This document shows positions 22,574-29,879 of a stretch of 64,000 bases of DNA, in pieces (the stretch's first letter is position 1; every line of letters starts with the position of its first letter). The stretch covers positions 2,666,001-2,730,000 of the forward strand of contig NZ_CP112866.1 in the NCBI RefSeq assembly GCF_026410085.1. The letters run 5' to 3'. The DNA is from Pseudomonas quebecensis. Lineage in GTDB: Bacteria; Pseudomonadota; Gammaproteobacteria; Pseudomonadales; Pseudomonadaceae. The notes beneath the pieces are model-generated. The model ran no database searches. It saw only the letters and a program-made list of their open reading frames with translations, and was not told the origin of the DNA. Position numbers and translations under genes: made by a program.

Positions 22574-22586
22574 ATCACCCACGAAT

Positions 22587-22645
22587 TTCAGCAATCTGAA
22601 TTTATTTATTCAGCATACTTGACGTACTAATTTCAGCTTGCTTAA
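22587..22645. promoter_or_regulatory. OL-like triple operator
   Basis: TTCAGCAATCTGAA (22587-22600), TTCAGCATACTTGA (22609-22622) and TTCAGCTTGCTTAA (22632-22645) start 22 and 23 bp apart. Each is a near-dyad matching the sites beside cI (TTCAGCNNGCTTAA). Three equally spaced repressor sites over a promoter is the lambda OL arrangement. They would silence the rightward operon in the lysogen. Confidence 0.65.
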
Positions 22646-22648
22646 ATT
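22619..22648 (+). promoter_or_regulatory. predicted rightward early promoter (PL-like)
   Basis: TTGACG (22619-22624), 18-bp spacer, TAAATT (22643-22648); it overlaps the second and third operator-like sites. Transcription would begin near 22655 and enter the 600-bp leader and recombination operon. Confidence 0.55.
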
Positions 22649-22752
22649 CGTTTCACGCCAGCAACGAACACTGCCGGCCAACAGCGAAAGCAGCACCGCT
22701 CTTTAGCGACAACCCTTGCCGGATCACCACCGGCCCAGATTCAAAGGCAGCG

Positions 22753-22899
22753 ATGAACCGGCCTAAACGGTTCAGAGGGTTGGCAACTGACCCGGGCGTG
22801 CAGCGTAAAGCGCCAAGAACAGTTATCCAGCGGGAGAACAAGCCGAAAGGTCCGCGGCTGGAAGAACATTTGATTCAAGCCGGTGACCGACGCCAGTAG
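22753..22899 (+). CDS. possible small basic protein, unknown
   Basis: 48 codons from ATG 22753 (AAGG upstream). The product starts MNRPKRFRGLATDPGVQRK and ends EEHLIQAGDRRQ; about a quarter of residues are Arg/Lys. It is the first possible gene of the rightward operon, where lambda encodes the Arg-rich antiterminator N, but there is no direct similarity. Its stop codon lies in the loop of the first conserved hairpin. It may be non-coding leader instead. Confidence 0.35.
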   Translation: MNRPKRFRGLATDPGVQRKAPRTVIQRENKPKGPRLEEHLIQAGDRRQ

Positions 22900-22910
22900 C
22901 GGGTCACGGC
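22879..22910 (+). promoter_or_regulatory. RNA hairpin with loop GACGCCAGTAGCG
   Basis: GTGACC (22883-22888) pairs with GGTCAC (22902-22907), extended by GCC/GGC across one bulged G. The 13-nt loop GACGCCAGTAGCG matches that of the hairpin at 23155-23183 at 12 of 13 positions although the stems differ. Confidence 0.55.
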
Positions 22911-23154
22911 AAGCTCCAAAGGATATGAATTAGCGGGCCCGATAGCTTCGGCTGGGCGCGCCGGACCTCATGCACCCTGCCCCATTCAGCCAGGGCATTC
23001 AGAGCTGTAGCGTGCATGTTGTAAGGACCTGTTATCCACGGCAAACAGATGCTGTTTGACGCTGTGAGTAGGAAGCTCGAAGCCCACACCGAAGACGACC
23101 GGCCAGCCCTGCAATCAGCAGCGGGTAATTGGACAACACCGCTGACGCAACAAC

Positions 23155-23183
23155 CCCAGGCCGTCGCCAGTAGCGGGCCTGGG
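23155..23183 (+). promoter_or_regulatory. RNA hairpin with loop GTCGCCAGTAGCG
   Basis: Perfect 8-bp stem CCCAGGCC / GGCCTGGG around the 13-nt loop GTCGCCAGTAGCG. There is no T-run afterwards, so it is not a terminator. It is the partner of the hairpin at 22879-22910. Confidence 0.55.
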
Positions 23184-23248
23184 CCCCACAGATTTCCTCG
23201 ATGACCTTGGCGACAGGGTCATCCGGAAAATCAAACGAGGAAAAGAAA

Positions 23249-23380
23249 ATGCAAATCATGATCAAAAGCCGTTTCGCTGGCACCATTTACGTTCAAGACT
23301 GGACGGTGTCTACCGGGCAGGCCCAGGCATTTGTATGCGAAGAAGGCTACGACGGACCTTGCTGCATCGTTTTCTTTTGA
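23249..23380 (+). CDS. 43-aa phage protein, unknown
   Basis: ATG 23249 with GAGG upstream; 43 codons. It starts MQIMIKSRFAGTIYVQDW and ends FVCEEGYDGPCCIVFF, with three Cys near the C-terminus. It is the first well-supported gene after the leader. No family recognised. Confidence 0.5.
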   Translation: MQIMIKSRFAGTIYVQDWTVSTGQAQAFVCEEGYDGPCCIVFF

Positions 23381-23447
23381 GTGCGGACCTTTTCACTGAT
23401 GCCCATCCAGAGCGGTGGGCATTGCGAAAACAACCCGGAGCATGACC

Positions 23448-23645
23448 ATGAACAAAGTCATCCACATCACCCTGCGCGGCGAACTTCGGGTATTTTCCGA
23501 CAAGAGCCTGGCCGCCTGTATCAGCGAGACAAACAGGCTCAACGCTGAACGTGGCTACACCAGCAGCGTTTCCGTCGTTGAATGCGAAGACGGTCATCGA
23601 GTGACGGCGGCGGATTGCAAGTCCTGCTCAGATATTCCCGTCTAG
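23448..23645 (+). CDS. 65-aa phage protein, unknown
   Basis: 65 aa from ATG 23448 (MNKVIHITLRGELRVFSD), with GGAG 7 nt upstream. Contains KSLAACISETNRLNAERGYTS and a C-terminal VECEDGHRVTAADCKSC with two or three possible metal ligands. Early-operon position. Its last 18 bp overlap the end of the convergent TonB-C lipoprotein gene. Confidence 0.5.
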   Translation: MNKVIHITLRGELRVFSDKSLAACISETNRLNAERGYTSSVSVVECEDGHRVTAADCKSCSDIPV

Positions 23646-24005
23646 GGAGTAGATAAAAGGGGCAATGATCGTAATTGGGCCGTCTTTCATTAAATCGGCT
23701 GGTGGTTTCGGCAGTGGTTGGGCGCGACGGATTAATTCTAGAGTGGCCGCGTCCAAGTCCACATTGCCTGAACTTTGTACCAGCTCATAAGAAACGACAT
23801 TTCCGTCGCCATCTATCGTAAAGCGCAGTTGGGTTGTCCCTTCAACCCCGGCCAGTTGCGAGGCCATCGGGTACGTCTTGAATTTATTCAAATGCGCAAC
23901 GAGCCCGGCGCTCAGTGTTTTTTCTTGTTCGGCAGTGGAAGAGCAACCAGAAATTACGCCGAGAAAAACAAATGAAAAAATAGTGGCTAGAAAAAATCTG
24001 AACAT
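23628..24005 (-). CDS. lipoprotein with TonB C-terminal-type domain, cargo gene
   Basis: 125 aa. Lipobox VISGC (MFRFFLATIFSFVFLGVISGC) and a TonB_C-type domain (about 40-120): TYPMASQLAGVEGTTQLRFTIDGDGNVVSYELVQSSG, then LDAATLELIRRAQPLPKPP. TonB_C domains contact outer-membrane receptors, but here the inner-membrane anchor and Pro-rich spacer of true TonB are absent. It is a stand-alone lipoprotein that could interfere with TonB-dependent transport or phage entry (inference). It faces against the early operon, so it is expressed separately. Confidence 0.75.
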   Translation of the reverse strand: MFRFFLATIFSFVFLGVISGCSSTAEQEKTLSAGLVAHLNKFKTYPMASQLAGVEGTTQLRFTIDGDGNVVSYELVQSSGNVDLDAATLELIRRAQPLPKPPADLMKDGPITIIAPFIYSLDGNI

Positions 24006-24232
24006 TCAAAAATCTCGCTATTTGGCGGTGCGATCTCGCACATCGCTGTTTTGAGCCTATCAGTACACTCAACTGCCCCGCAATAAAAGCGCAGCTTCAA
24101 CGAAGTTGGATGACCTGTCCTCCCTTTCCCACCTCTATTACGTCAGCACTCCTCCCCCGCGCCCATCGGCAATCAGCGGGAGGCATGAGTGTTGACGAAT
24201 ACAGGTGAACAACAGCCACCTTGGAGGCGACC

Positions 24233-24670
24233 ATGAACGCAGCATTGAAGATTTGCCAGGAGCGTTACGACGCTCAGTTGCCTCCAGAGGTCAGCGAGAG
24301 CGACGAGGTGACGGACTGGCTTGAGCATTCGGCAGAGCGCCTGGTGTGCGGCGTCGACATCAAGTGGAAGCGCCGCTTCGGCCAGCCGCAGGTGGTGACG
24401 TTCGACCGGTTCTGCACGGCCCTGCAGGGCTACCTGAACCAGCGCCAGATCGACGGCCTGGACGAGCGTGATTCGTTTGCCCGCCTACTGCTGTCGGCGA
24501 TGCTCGGCAGCCAGAGCGATGCCCGGGCTCACGCAGCCGACCTGCTGGGCCATCAACGCCCGATTGAAGCGGTCGAGAAGATCGCTGTAGCGCTGCTGAG
24601 ACCGTATGCCGAAGACGCTGTAGCAGCAGGACGGGAAGAGCGCGAAGACGATGTGGATGCCGACCTATGA
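24233..24670 (+). CDS. phage early protein, unknown
   Basis: 145 aa from ATG 24233 (MNAALKICQERYDAQLPP) with GGAGG upstream. Helical, acidic C-terminus (AGREEREDDVDADL). The stretch FDRFCTALQGYLNQRQIDGLDERDSFARLLLSAMLG is well structured but unfamiliar. It overlaps the next gene by 4 bp and is followed by two more coupled small genes. Confidence 0.55.
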   Translation: MNAALKICQERYDAQLPPEVSESDEVTDWLEHSAERLVCGVDIKWKRRFGQPQVVTFDRFCTALQGYLNQRQIDGLDERDSFARLLLSAMLGSQSDARAHAADLLGHQRPIEAVEKIAVALLRPYAEDAVAAGREEREDDVDADL

Positions 24671-24858
24671 GTCCGCACATCCTGATCGATGAGGCACTTG
24701 AAGCACTTGAGCATCCCAGCAGCGAGCCCGGCGCCCAAGCCGTCGTGGTGCGGATGATCACCAACATGCTCACCGGCGATGCGATCACCGTCGAAGAATT
24801 CAACCACTACTGCCAGCGCCTGCTGAAAATCACCAGGCAGCGCAAGGAGGCTGCATGA
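24667..24858 (+). CDS. 63-aa phage protein, unknown
   Basis: 63 aa; start overlaps the preceding stop (ATGA). Two helices (ILIDEALEALEHP and ITVEEFNHYCQRLLKITRQR). Coupled to both neighbours by 4-bp overlaps. No family recognised. Confidence 0.5.
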   Translation: MSPHILIDEALEALEHPSSEPGAQAVVVRMITNMLTGDAITVEEFNHYCQRLLKITRQRKEAA

Positions 24859-25049
24859 CCACCGCACCGGTTAAATCGTTGATCGACGAGCAGCTCGACG
24901 ACATCGAGCGCCGCATTGCCATCCTGGGCTTCGGCCTTCCCTTCAACGAGCTCATCGGCCGCAAGCGTGAAGACCTGGTGCGGGATCTGCCGCAGCGCCT
25001 GGCGCCAACCATGAAGGGTGGTCGCATCGCGGTGAGGGTTCGGCCTTGA
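24855..25049 (+). CDS. 64-aa phage protein, unknown
   Basis: 64 aa; start overlaps the preceding stop. MTTAPVKSLIDEQLDDIERR then IAILGFGLPFNELIGRKRED; helical and charged with a basic C-terminus (GGRIAVRVRP). Part of the 24233-25162 string of overlapping small early genes. Unknown. Confidence 0.5.
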   Translation: MTTAPVKSLIDEQLDDIERRIAILGFGLPFNELIGRKREDLVRDLPQRLAPTMKGGRIAVRVRP

Positions 25050-25162
25050 CTCCCCACCAGCACACCAGGCGCATGCTGATCTGGCGCGGTTCCTTCTCTG
25101 CCCTCTCCGTCTGCACCTTTCTGATGTTGCTCAGCCCCCTCGCTGATCGAATCACTCAATAA
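25046..25162 (+). CDS. 38-aa single-TM peptide, TTG start
   Basis: TTG 25046 overlaps the preceding TGA, with GAGGG 7 nt upstream. The product (MTPHQHTRRMLIWRGSF...) has one hydrophobic helix (SALSVCTFLMLLSPLA) and a basic N-terminus. Translational coupling and the SD make it plausible; similar short membrane peptides are common in phage early operons. Could be spurious. Confidence 0.4.
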   Translation: MTPHQHTRRMLIWRGSFSALSVCTFLMLLSPLADRITQ

Positions 25163-25207
25163 CCAACACATCACAGCGCCCCGCAAGGACGGCGCGGGGG
25201 TATTGCC

Positions 25208-26302
25208 ATGCTCGCAGCTATTGCAGATCGCATCCGGTCCAAGTCCTACGAACTTCCCCTGTCCCGCGACTACGTCCGCCATTGGGGCCTGAAAGAGGCC
25301 ATCCGGGAGCTGGTGCAGAACGCGCTGGATAGCGAGTCGCCTTTCGAATACGCCTTCGCCAACGGCCAGCTGTTCATCACCAGCCGCTTTGCAAGGCTGG
25401 AGGCCAGCACCCTGGTTCTGGGCAGCACGTCTAAGTCCGACCGCGCCGATGCCATCGGCAGCTTCGGCGAGGGCTACAAAATTGCCCTGTTGGTACTGAC
25501 CCGGAACGGGTACGAAGTGAAGGTCTGGAATGGCAATAAGCAGTGGGTGCCTGAGTTCCGGCATAGCGACCAGTTCGACGCGGAGGTGCTGTGCATCAAC
25601 GAGACGCCGGCACATAGGCAGAATCAGGGTGTTGAGTTCGTTGTCTCCGGCCTCACCGAGGAAGACGAAACGGAAATCCGGAACATGTGCCTGCGTATGC
25701 AGCCGCCGATGAGCGACGTCATCGGTACCAAATACGGCCATATCCTGCCCTCCCGGCCCGGCAAGCTGTACGTCGGCACCCTCTTCGTATGCGGCACCGA
25801 TCTGACCTACGGCTATGACATTCTCCCCGAGCATCTGCAGCTTGAGCGAGACCGCCAAACGGTTAGCGGATGGGATTTGAAACAGGTGTCGAAAAACGCC
25901 TGGATTGACACCGGGCGCTTGGATGAGGTGGCGGAGAAGATCGAGGCTGGTATTCCTGACGTTGAATATGTCGAGTACGGCAGTACCGAGCTTGTACGGG
26001 AGGCCTGCTACCGGTTGTTCCAGCAGAAGCACCCCGGTGCCATTGCCGTTCAATCCCAGGAAGAACTGAACAACCTGGTCAAGCAGGGAATGACCAACAC
26101 TGTAGTGGTGAGCCGGACCTTCCACTCTCAGGTTTCAAATTCGACTTCGTACAAGCAACAGGTCTCCCACGTCGTTGCCATCCAGACGCCCAAAGCCGCC
26201 CTGGAAGAATGGTATCGCGACCACAAAAAATACATGAGCAGGCTGCCGTCGGCTGCCTTCAAGGAGCTGGCCAAGCGTGCTGACGGCTGGAGGAACAAGT
26301 GA
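25208..26302 (+). CDS. phage GHKL-type ATPase, unknown function
   Basis: 364 aa. An N-terminal GHKL (Bergerat) ATPase fold is indicated by the N-box E34-x3-N38-x2-D41 (AIRELVQNALDSE) and a G-box SFGEGYK (85-91), plus LVLGSTSKSD between them. The remainder (about 150-364) has no family I recognise; there is no histidine-kinase H-box and no MutL endonuclease motif. Its stop overlaps the ATG of the putative annealing protein, so the two are translationally coupled, suggesting a role in recombination or repair. Confidence 0.7.
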   Translation: MLAAIADRIRSKSYELPLSRDYVRHWGLKEAIRELVQNALDSESPFEYAFANGQLFITSRFARLEASTLVLGSTSKSDRADAIGSFGEGYKIALLVLTRNGYEVKVWNGNKQWVPEFRHSDQFDAEVLCINETPAHRQNQGVEFVVSGLTEEDETEIRNMCLRMQPPMSDVIGTKYGHILPSRPGKLYVGTLFVCGTDLTYGYDILPEHLQLERDRQTVSGWDLKQVSKNAWIDTGRLDEVAEKIEAGIPDVEYVEYGSTELVREACYRLFQQKHPGAIAVQSQEELNNLVKQGMTNTVVVSRTFHSQVSNSTSYKQQVSHVVAIQTPKAALEEWYRDHKKYMSRLPSAAFKELAKRADGWRNK

Positions 26303-27045
26303 TGTCCGAGAACACCAGGATATGGGATCAGGTCGAAACTACCGACCCCGAGGTCACCAAAAAATTTACCGGCGCAGGCGGTTTCAAGGGTACCGCCATC
26401 AGGCCCACTTACCTGATGTATCGGGCCACAGAGCTGTTTGGCCCGTGCGGTGAAGGCTGGGGCTGGACAGTTCTTGAGGATCGCTTTGACGAAGGCGCGC
26501 CCCTTCAGGCGCCAACGAAAGAGTGGCCTGGAGCGCCAATGATCTGCGCGAAGGTGCATACCGTAAAGGTAGAGCTTTGGTACACGGGCAAGGCCGGACA
26601 GAAATGCACAATCCAGCAGTACGGCCACACACCATTCGTGTACCTGCAGCAGGGGAAAATCCTTACTGACTGGGATACGGCGAAAAAGTCCCTCACCGAT
26701 GGCATCGGTAAGTGCCTGCAAGCCTTGGGCTTCGCAGCTGACATTTACCTGGGCATGTTCGACGACCCCACCTACGTCGACACCATCACCGAAGAATTCA
26801 AGATCGAGAAGGCTGAAGACAAAGACGCCGAAATTCTGCGCCAAAAACAGGAGCGCATTGACTGGCTCGCCTCGGCTGTCGAGACCATCGGCAAGGCGGT
26901 AACCGCCTACGAGCTGAAAACATTGAACGTGAAATACATTCGTGAGGCAACCCGCCGTAACGAGCCGGCTTTCATCGCGCGGATCACCCGGGCGTTCGAA
27001 GAGCGCAAAGCCACCATGGAAAAATTGACTGAGGACGCAGCATGA
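26302..27045 (+). CDS. putative Rad52-like single-strand annealing protein
   Basis: 247 aa from ATG 26302 (TGATG overlap, GGAGG upstream). The N-terminal domain, KFTGAGGFKGTAIRPTYLMYRATELFGPCGEGW...WDTAKKSLTDGIGKCLQALGF, resembles the Rad52/22-type fold of phage annealing proteins (substrate-loop Gly residues, then a D-A-x-x-x-A-x-T/S-D-x-x-x-K-C motif). The C-terminus is a charged coiled coil. It would anneal ssDNA during phage recombination. No exonuclease is adjacent. The subfamily is uncertain. Confidence 0.6.
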   Translation: MSENTRIWDQVETTDPEVTKKFTGAGGFKGTAIRPTYLMYRATELFGPCGEGWGWTVLEDRFDEGAPLQAPTKEWPGAPMICAKVHTVKVELWYTGKAGQKCTIQQYGHTPFVYLQQGKILTDWDTAKKSLTDGIGKCLQALGFAADIYLGMFDDPTYVDTITEEFKIEKAEDKDAEILRQKQERIDWLASAVETIGKAVTAYELKTLNVKYIREATRRNEPAFIARITRAFEERKATMEKLTEDAA

Positions 27046-27605
27046 CTCAACTCTACGCACTGACCGGCAAGCTGGCTGAGCTCCAGGCCATGGCCGACAT
27101 CGATGATGAGGGTCTGAAAGAGGCTCTTCAACATGCCATGGACGAAGTGCAAGGTGACTTCAACGATAAGGCCGACAACATCGTCATGTTGCGCCGGAAC
27201 ATTGAAAGCGACGTGACGGCCATCGACAACGAAATCGAGCGCCTTGCTGAACTCAGGAGAATCAAGTCCAACAGCGTTTCGCAGATCAGCGACTACCTGC
27301 GCCGCAACATGGAAGCCGCCAACATCAAGTCGATCAAGCGTCCGCTCTTCACCATCACGCTGGCCATGGGCAGCGAACGGGTGATCGTGGACAACGAAGA
27401 TGCAGTGCCGGACGAACTGACCACTGTGAAGTCGAGCATTGCTCCGGACAAAAAGGCCATTGCCGCCAAGCTCAAGGAGATCCGCGAGCATAACGAAGCG
27501 GTTCGCAAGCGCATGGCAGTCGGTGAAGACGCTGAACACGAACTTCTACCCGAACCTACCTGGGCTCACTTGGAGCGCGGCGATAGTTCGATCCGAATCA
27601 AGTGA
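27042..27605 (+). CDS. Siphovirus Gp157-like protein
   Basis: 187 aa: MTQLYALTGKLAELQAMADI, then a long coiled coil with KADNIVMLRRNIESDVTAIDNEIERLAELRR, then LRRNMEAANIKSIKRPLFTITLAMGSERVIV and SSIAPDKKAIAAKLKE. This is the Gp157 (PF05565) pattern. Homologues sit beside annealing proteins and were linked to phage resistance in Streptococcus. It overlaps the preceding gene by 4 bp and is probably part of the recombination module. Confidence 0.85.
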   Translation: MTQLYALTGKLAELQAMADIDDEGLKEALQHAMDEVQGDFNDKADNIVMLRRNIESDVTAIDNEIERLAELRRIKSNSVSQISDYLRRNMEAANIKSIKRPLFTITLAMGSERVIVDNEDAVPDELTTVKSSIAPDKKAIAAKLKEIREHNEAVRKRMAVGEDAEHELLPEPTWAHLERGDSSIRIK

Positions 27606-27612
27606 GGTCGCC

Positions 27613-27858
27613 ATGTACGTCAGCAACCACCTAAGCCTGGTCGAGGAACAGCGGCAGCACGTTGATTCAATCGCGGAACGTACCGCACAGTTCCTGGCCG
27701 CCGGCGGGACGATCTACCAAGGCAAGAGCCCATCAATCAACCCGCCGCCACCGCACCGCTCCACCAAGATCGATCCCGAAACCATACTCAAGCGCCGCAA
27801 GCCGCCTATCACAGCGGCAGAACGTAAGGTGCTGCGCAAACTCGCGGAGGCATTATGA
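27613..27858 (+). CDS. 81-aa phage protein, unknown
   Basis: 81 aa from ATG 27613 with GAGG upstream. Helical N-terminus (SLVEEQRQHVDSIAERTAQFLAAGG), a Pro-rich middle and a basic C-terminus (LKRRKPPITAAERKVLRKL). A longer frame upstream overlaps the Gp157 gene and is not used. Overlaps the next gene by 4 bp. Unknown. Confidence 0.55.
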   Translation: MYVSNHLSLVEEQRQHVDSIAERTAQFLAAGGTIYQGKSPSINPPPPHRSTKIDPETILKRRKPPITAAERKVLRKLAEAL

Positions 27859-28325
27859 GCAAGCGCAAGGCGCATAACCTGCAGGCGCGTATCGCGCGGT
27901 CGTGCCGCTCGCTACTGGCATCCAATCACGTCGCCGTGGTCAACATCGACCCCAGTGGCCGCCAGGGCATGATCAACTACAAGTCGCTGAAGAACATCGC
28001 GCCAGGGAAGATTGGCCAGGCCGTCTGCGGCATCCCCCACCGGTGGACGATCTACCTCAGCGCTCTTTGCATCGACGCCCGCGGCGACCGGTACAGCAAA
28101 TCGGTGGAGGTCGCGCCCGATGGCGTCTACCTCTCCGACCATCTGGAAGACGTGATCGAGCATTGCTACAAGAAGCTGCGCGATGAGGCCAATCAAAGCC
28201 AGATGGTGGCTTCGGGTTGGATTGCCATTCCCGAATCGATGTCGCTGGACGAGGCGCACGCCGCGCGGATCTTCGAAGCGGTCGGCGCCTGGCATCAGGT
28301 GAAGGTCGACTCATGCGCCGCATAG
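27855..28325 (+). CDS. phage early protein, unknown
   Basis: 156 aa: MSKRKAHNLQARIARSCRSL, then NHVAVVNIDPSGRQGMINYKSL and IPHRWTIYLSALCIDARGDRYSKS. Basic, with alternating strands and helices; the C-terminus ends AARIFEAVGAWHQVKVDSCAA. It follows its neighbour with a 4-bp overlap and belongs to the recombination/early block. No family recognised. Confidence 0.55.
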   Translation: MSKRKAHNLQARIARSCRSLLASNHVAVVNIDPSGRQGMINYKSLKNIAPGKIGQAVCGIPHRWTIYLSALCIDARGDRYSKSVEVAPDGVYLSDHLEDVIEHCYKKLRDEANQSQMVASGWIAIPESMSLDEAHAARIFEAVGAWHQVKVDSCAA

Positions 28326-28394
28326 CCCGCACCCAGCAACGCAAACGACAAACCTGGCTCGCAATGCCGGCCAGCGGAATAGAAGAGGTAGGCC

Positions 28395-28673
28395 ATGGCA
28401 GCCGAACAGAAGGAACGCACGGCCAAGCTTGCCGAGAAGCGGCTGGAGCTGGGCGAGCAGGAATTGCGGCACACGGTCCCGTACGGTACCCGGCAGATGC
28501 TCGATGAGCTGATGCGCTGGCATGAAATTGAGGAGGTCAGCGAGGCGGTGCAACTGCTGGTGCTGAATGGCCGGGCCGAGGATATGCCGCCTGCGCCGCC
28601 GAAGGCAAAAATTCCGTCCGACATCATTCGCCATTACTTCCGACACGGAATGCTTGATCGGCTGCGGCGCTGA
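28395..28673 (+). CDS. 92-aa phage protein, possible RHH-like DNA binder
   Basis: 92 aa; AGAGG before ATG 28395. The middle, LGEQELRHTVPYGTRQMLDELMRWHEIEEVSEAVQLLV, has a strand-helix-helix pattern reminiscent of ribbon-helix-helix proteins, but the match is weak. The C-terminus is basic (RHYFRHGMLDRLRR). Last gene before the AT-rich AbiC-like insertion. Confidence 0.5.
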   Translation: MAAEQKERTAKLAEKRLELGEQELRHTVPYGTRQMLDELMRWHEIEEVSEAVQLLVLNGRAEDMPPAPPKAKIPSDIIRHYFRHGMLDRLRR

Positions 28674-28888
28674 CCGTCGAACTAGGCGAGACGAAAGACC
28701 GAGCGCTCATCTAGCACTTGATCGCTCACGCCCACGCGCCTGGATCGAAAAAGTCTGCGCCGCTTTTTTAAAAGCGTGCTCCACGAAATCGACATAATGT
28801 AATACGTGGGGCAACGATAGAAGGTCGGCCTTACTCAACTCCTTCAGATATATTTTGATTAAAATTAAAAAAATGGATTTGACCATAT

Positions 28889-29785
28889 TCAGTCTTTTTC
28901 AGAATCATAATAATCATAAACCACTTTCGCTACATATCCGTGCTCGCGCAGATGATTAACCCCCCACTTACGCAAAAGTAAACGCATATGCCTATAGTTG
29001 AAAAAAATATAGTTAGAAAACAATATACGCTCGGGCGGCAGTAAAGTTTCCCTAAACACACCCAAATATGATGCTTTATCGTCATCAGGGATAGTTGAAT
29101 TATTGACAAAGTTAACCACTCGAGCAGCCCTGAAAAAGAAATTCATAAAGACATCATGCTCTAATGCTGCATTAACATGAGCCTTCGCTAGCTTCAATTG
29201 ACCCTTAACACTCTTACCGGCAAACTCTTCTCGACGTGCTAAAATATCTTCACAGGCTTTATCAGCTTTCGATTTAGCCTTGCCGTTTTCATCCGACTTT
29301 GTTCGAAGATAAATTTCACAATATTTTTCCGCTCTATCTAGCAATTGAAAAAATGTAGCCTCGAACTTCTCAGACTCTAATATTGTTTGTTGCTGCCTCA
29401 TAAAATCCGTTGTTTTTCTGGCCTCGCCAGTTTGGATAAGGGTGGTTCTTAAAAGCACCAACAATGCTAGAAAGCTAAGCACTGGATTTATGAGTCCGCC
29501 GACAAAGTCACCAATCTGACCAATATTATTATCGAGGTTCAGGCGCCTGCCGTATAGCGCCACAAAAGATAGTAAAACTAAACCTGCAATGACCAGTGCC
29601 AGCCATACCATCAAGGCATTACTTATTGGAGGTATATTCTCATCACTGCTGCGCCCTCCCTTTTCAATGAAAAAGCGATACATGCTAAAAAGACTTACCC
29701 CCAAAATAAAAGTTACTAATACGATCGCAATTGCCTCCCTCAAAACCTTCTCCTTGACTAGCTTCGCACATTGGATTTGATGCAT
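28889..29785 (-). CDS. putative phage abortive infection protein (AbiC-like)
   Basis: 298 aa. N-terminal TM (about 16-37), a second TM (about 55-77), then GQIGDFVGGLINPVLSFLALLVLL and QTGEARK...QQQTILESEKFEATFFQLLDRAEKY. The GDFxGGxxNPxxxFxxxxxLL and Q-x-FE-x-TFFQLL motifs are hallmarks of the putative AbiC family (PF16872). The C-terminal half has FFRAARVVNFVN and YLGVFRETLLPPERILFSNY, also family-like. AT-rich and antisense to the early operon, so expressible in the lysogen; probably protects against superinfecting phages (inference). Confidence 0.7.
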   Translation of the reverse strand: MHQIQCAKLVKEKVLREAIAIVLVTFILGVSLFSMYRFFIEKGGRSSDENIPPISNALMVWLALVIAGLVLLSFVALYGRRLNLDNNIGQIGDFVGGLINPVLSFLALLVLLRTTLIQTGEARKTTDFMRQQQTILESEKFEATFFQLLDRAEKYCEIYLRTKSDENGKAKSKADKACEDILARREEFAGKSVKGQLKLAKAHVNAALEHDVFMNFFFRAARVVNFVNNSTIPDDDKASYLGVFRETLLPPERILFSNYIFFNYRHMRLLLRKWGVNHLREHGYVAKVVYDYYDSEKD

Positions 29786-29879
29786 CCATTCTCACACTAA
29801 AGCCGCAATTTTTCCATTAGTCGCATCCGCCAACGCAATCTCAACCCAACCGCCTTTCAGCCATCCCGGAGAAACAGTC

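Larger units (their letters stand above)
22649..23248 (+). other. long early leader region with structured repeats
   Basis: About 600 bp between the rightward promoter and the first confident gene (23249). It contains one possible 48-codon basic ORF (22753-22899) and two hairpins with nearly identical 13-nt loops (22879-22910 and 23155-23183). A long, structured leader right after an early promoter is where lambdoid phages keep nut or put antitermination elements. Confidence 0.5.

Noticed and set aside
28313..28507. Basic plus-strand frame starting MRRIARTQQRKRQ
   Set aside because: Overlaps the 28395-28673 gene in another frame for most of its length; the latter has a better SD and composition.
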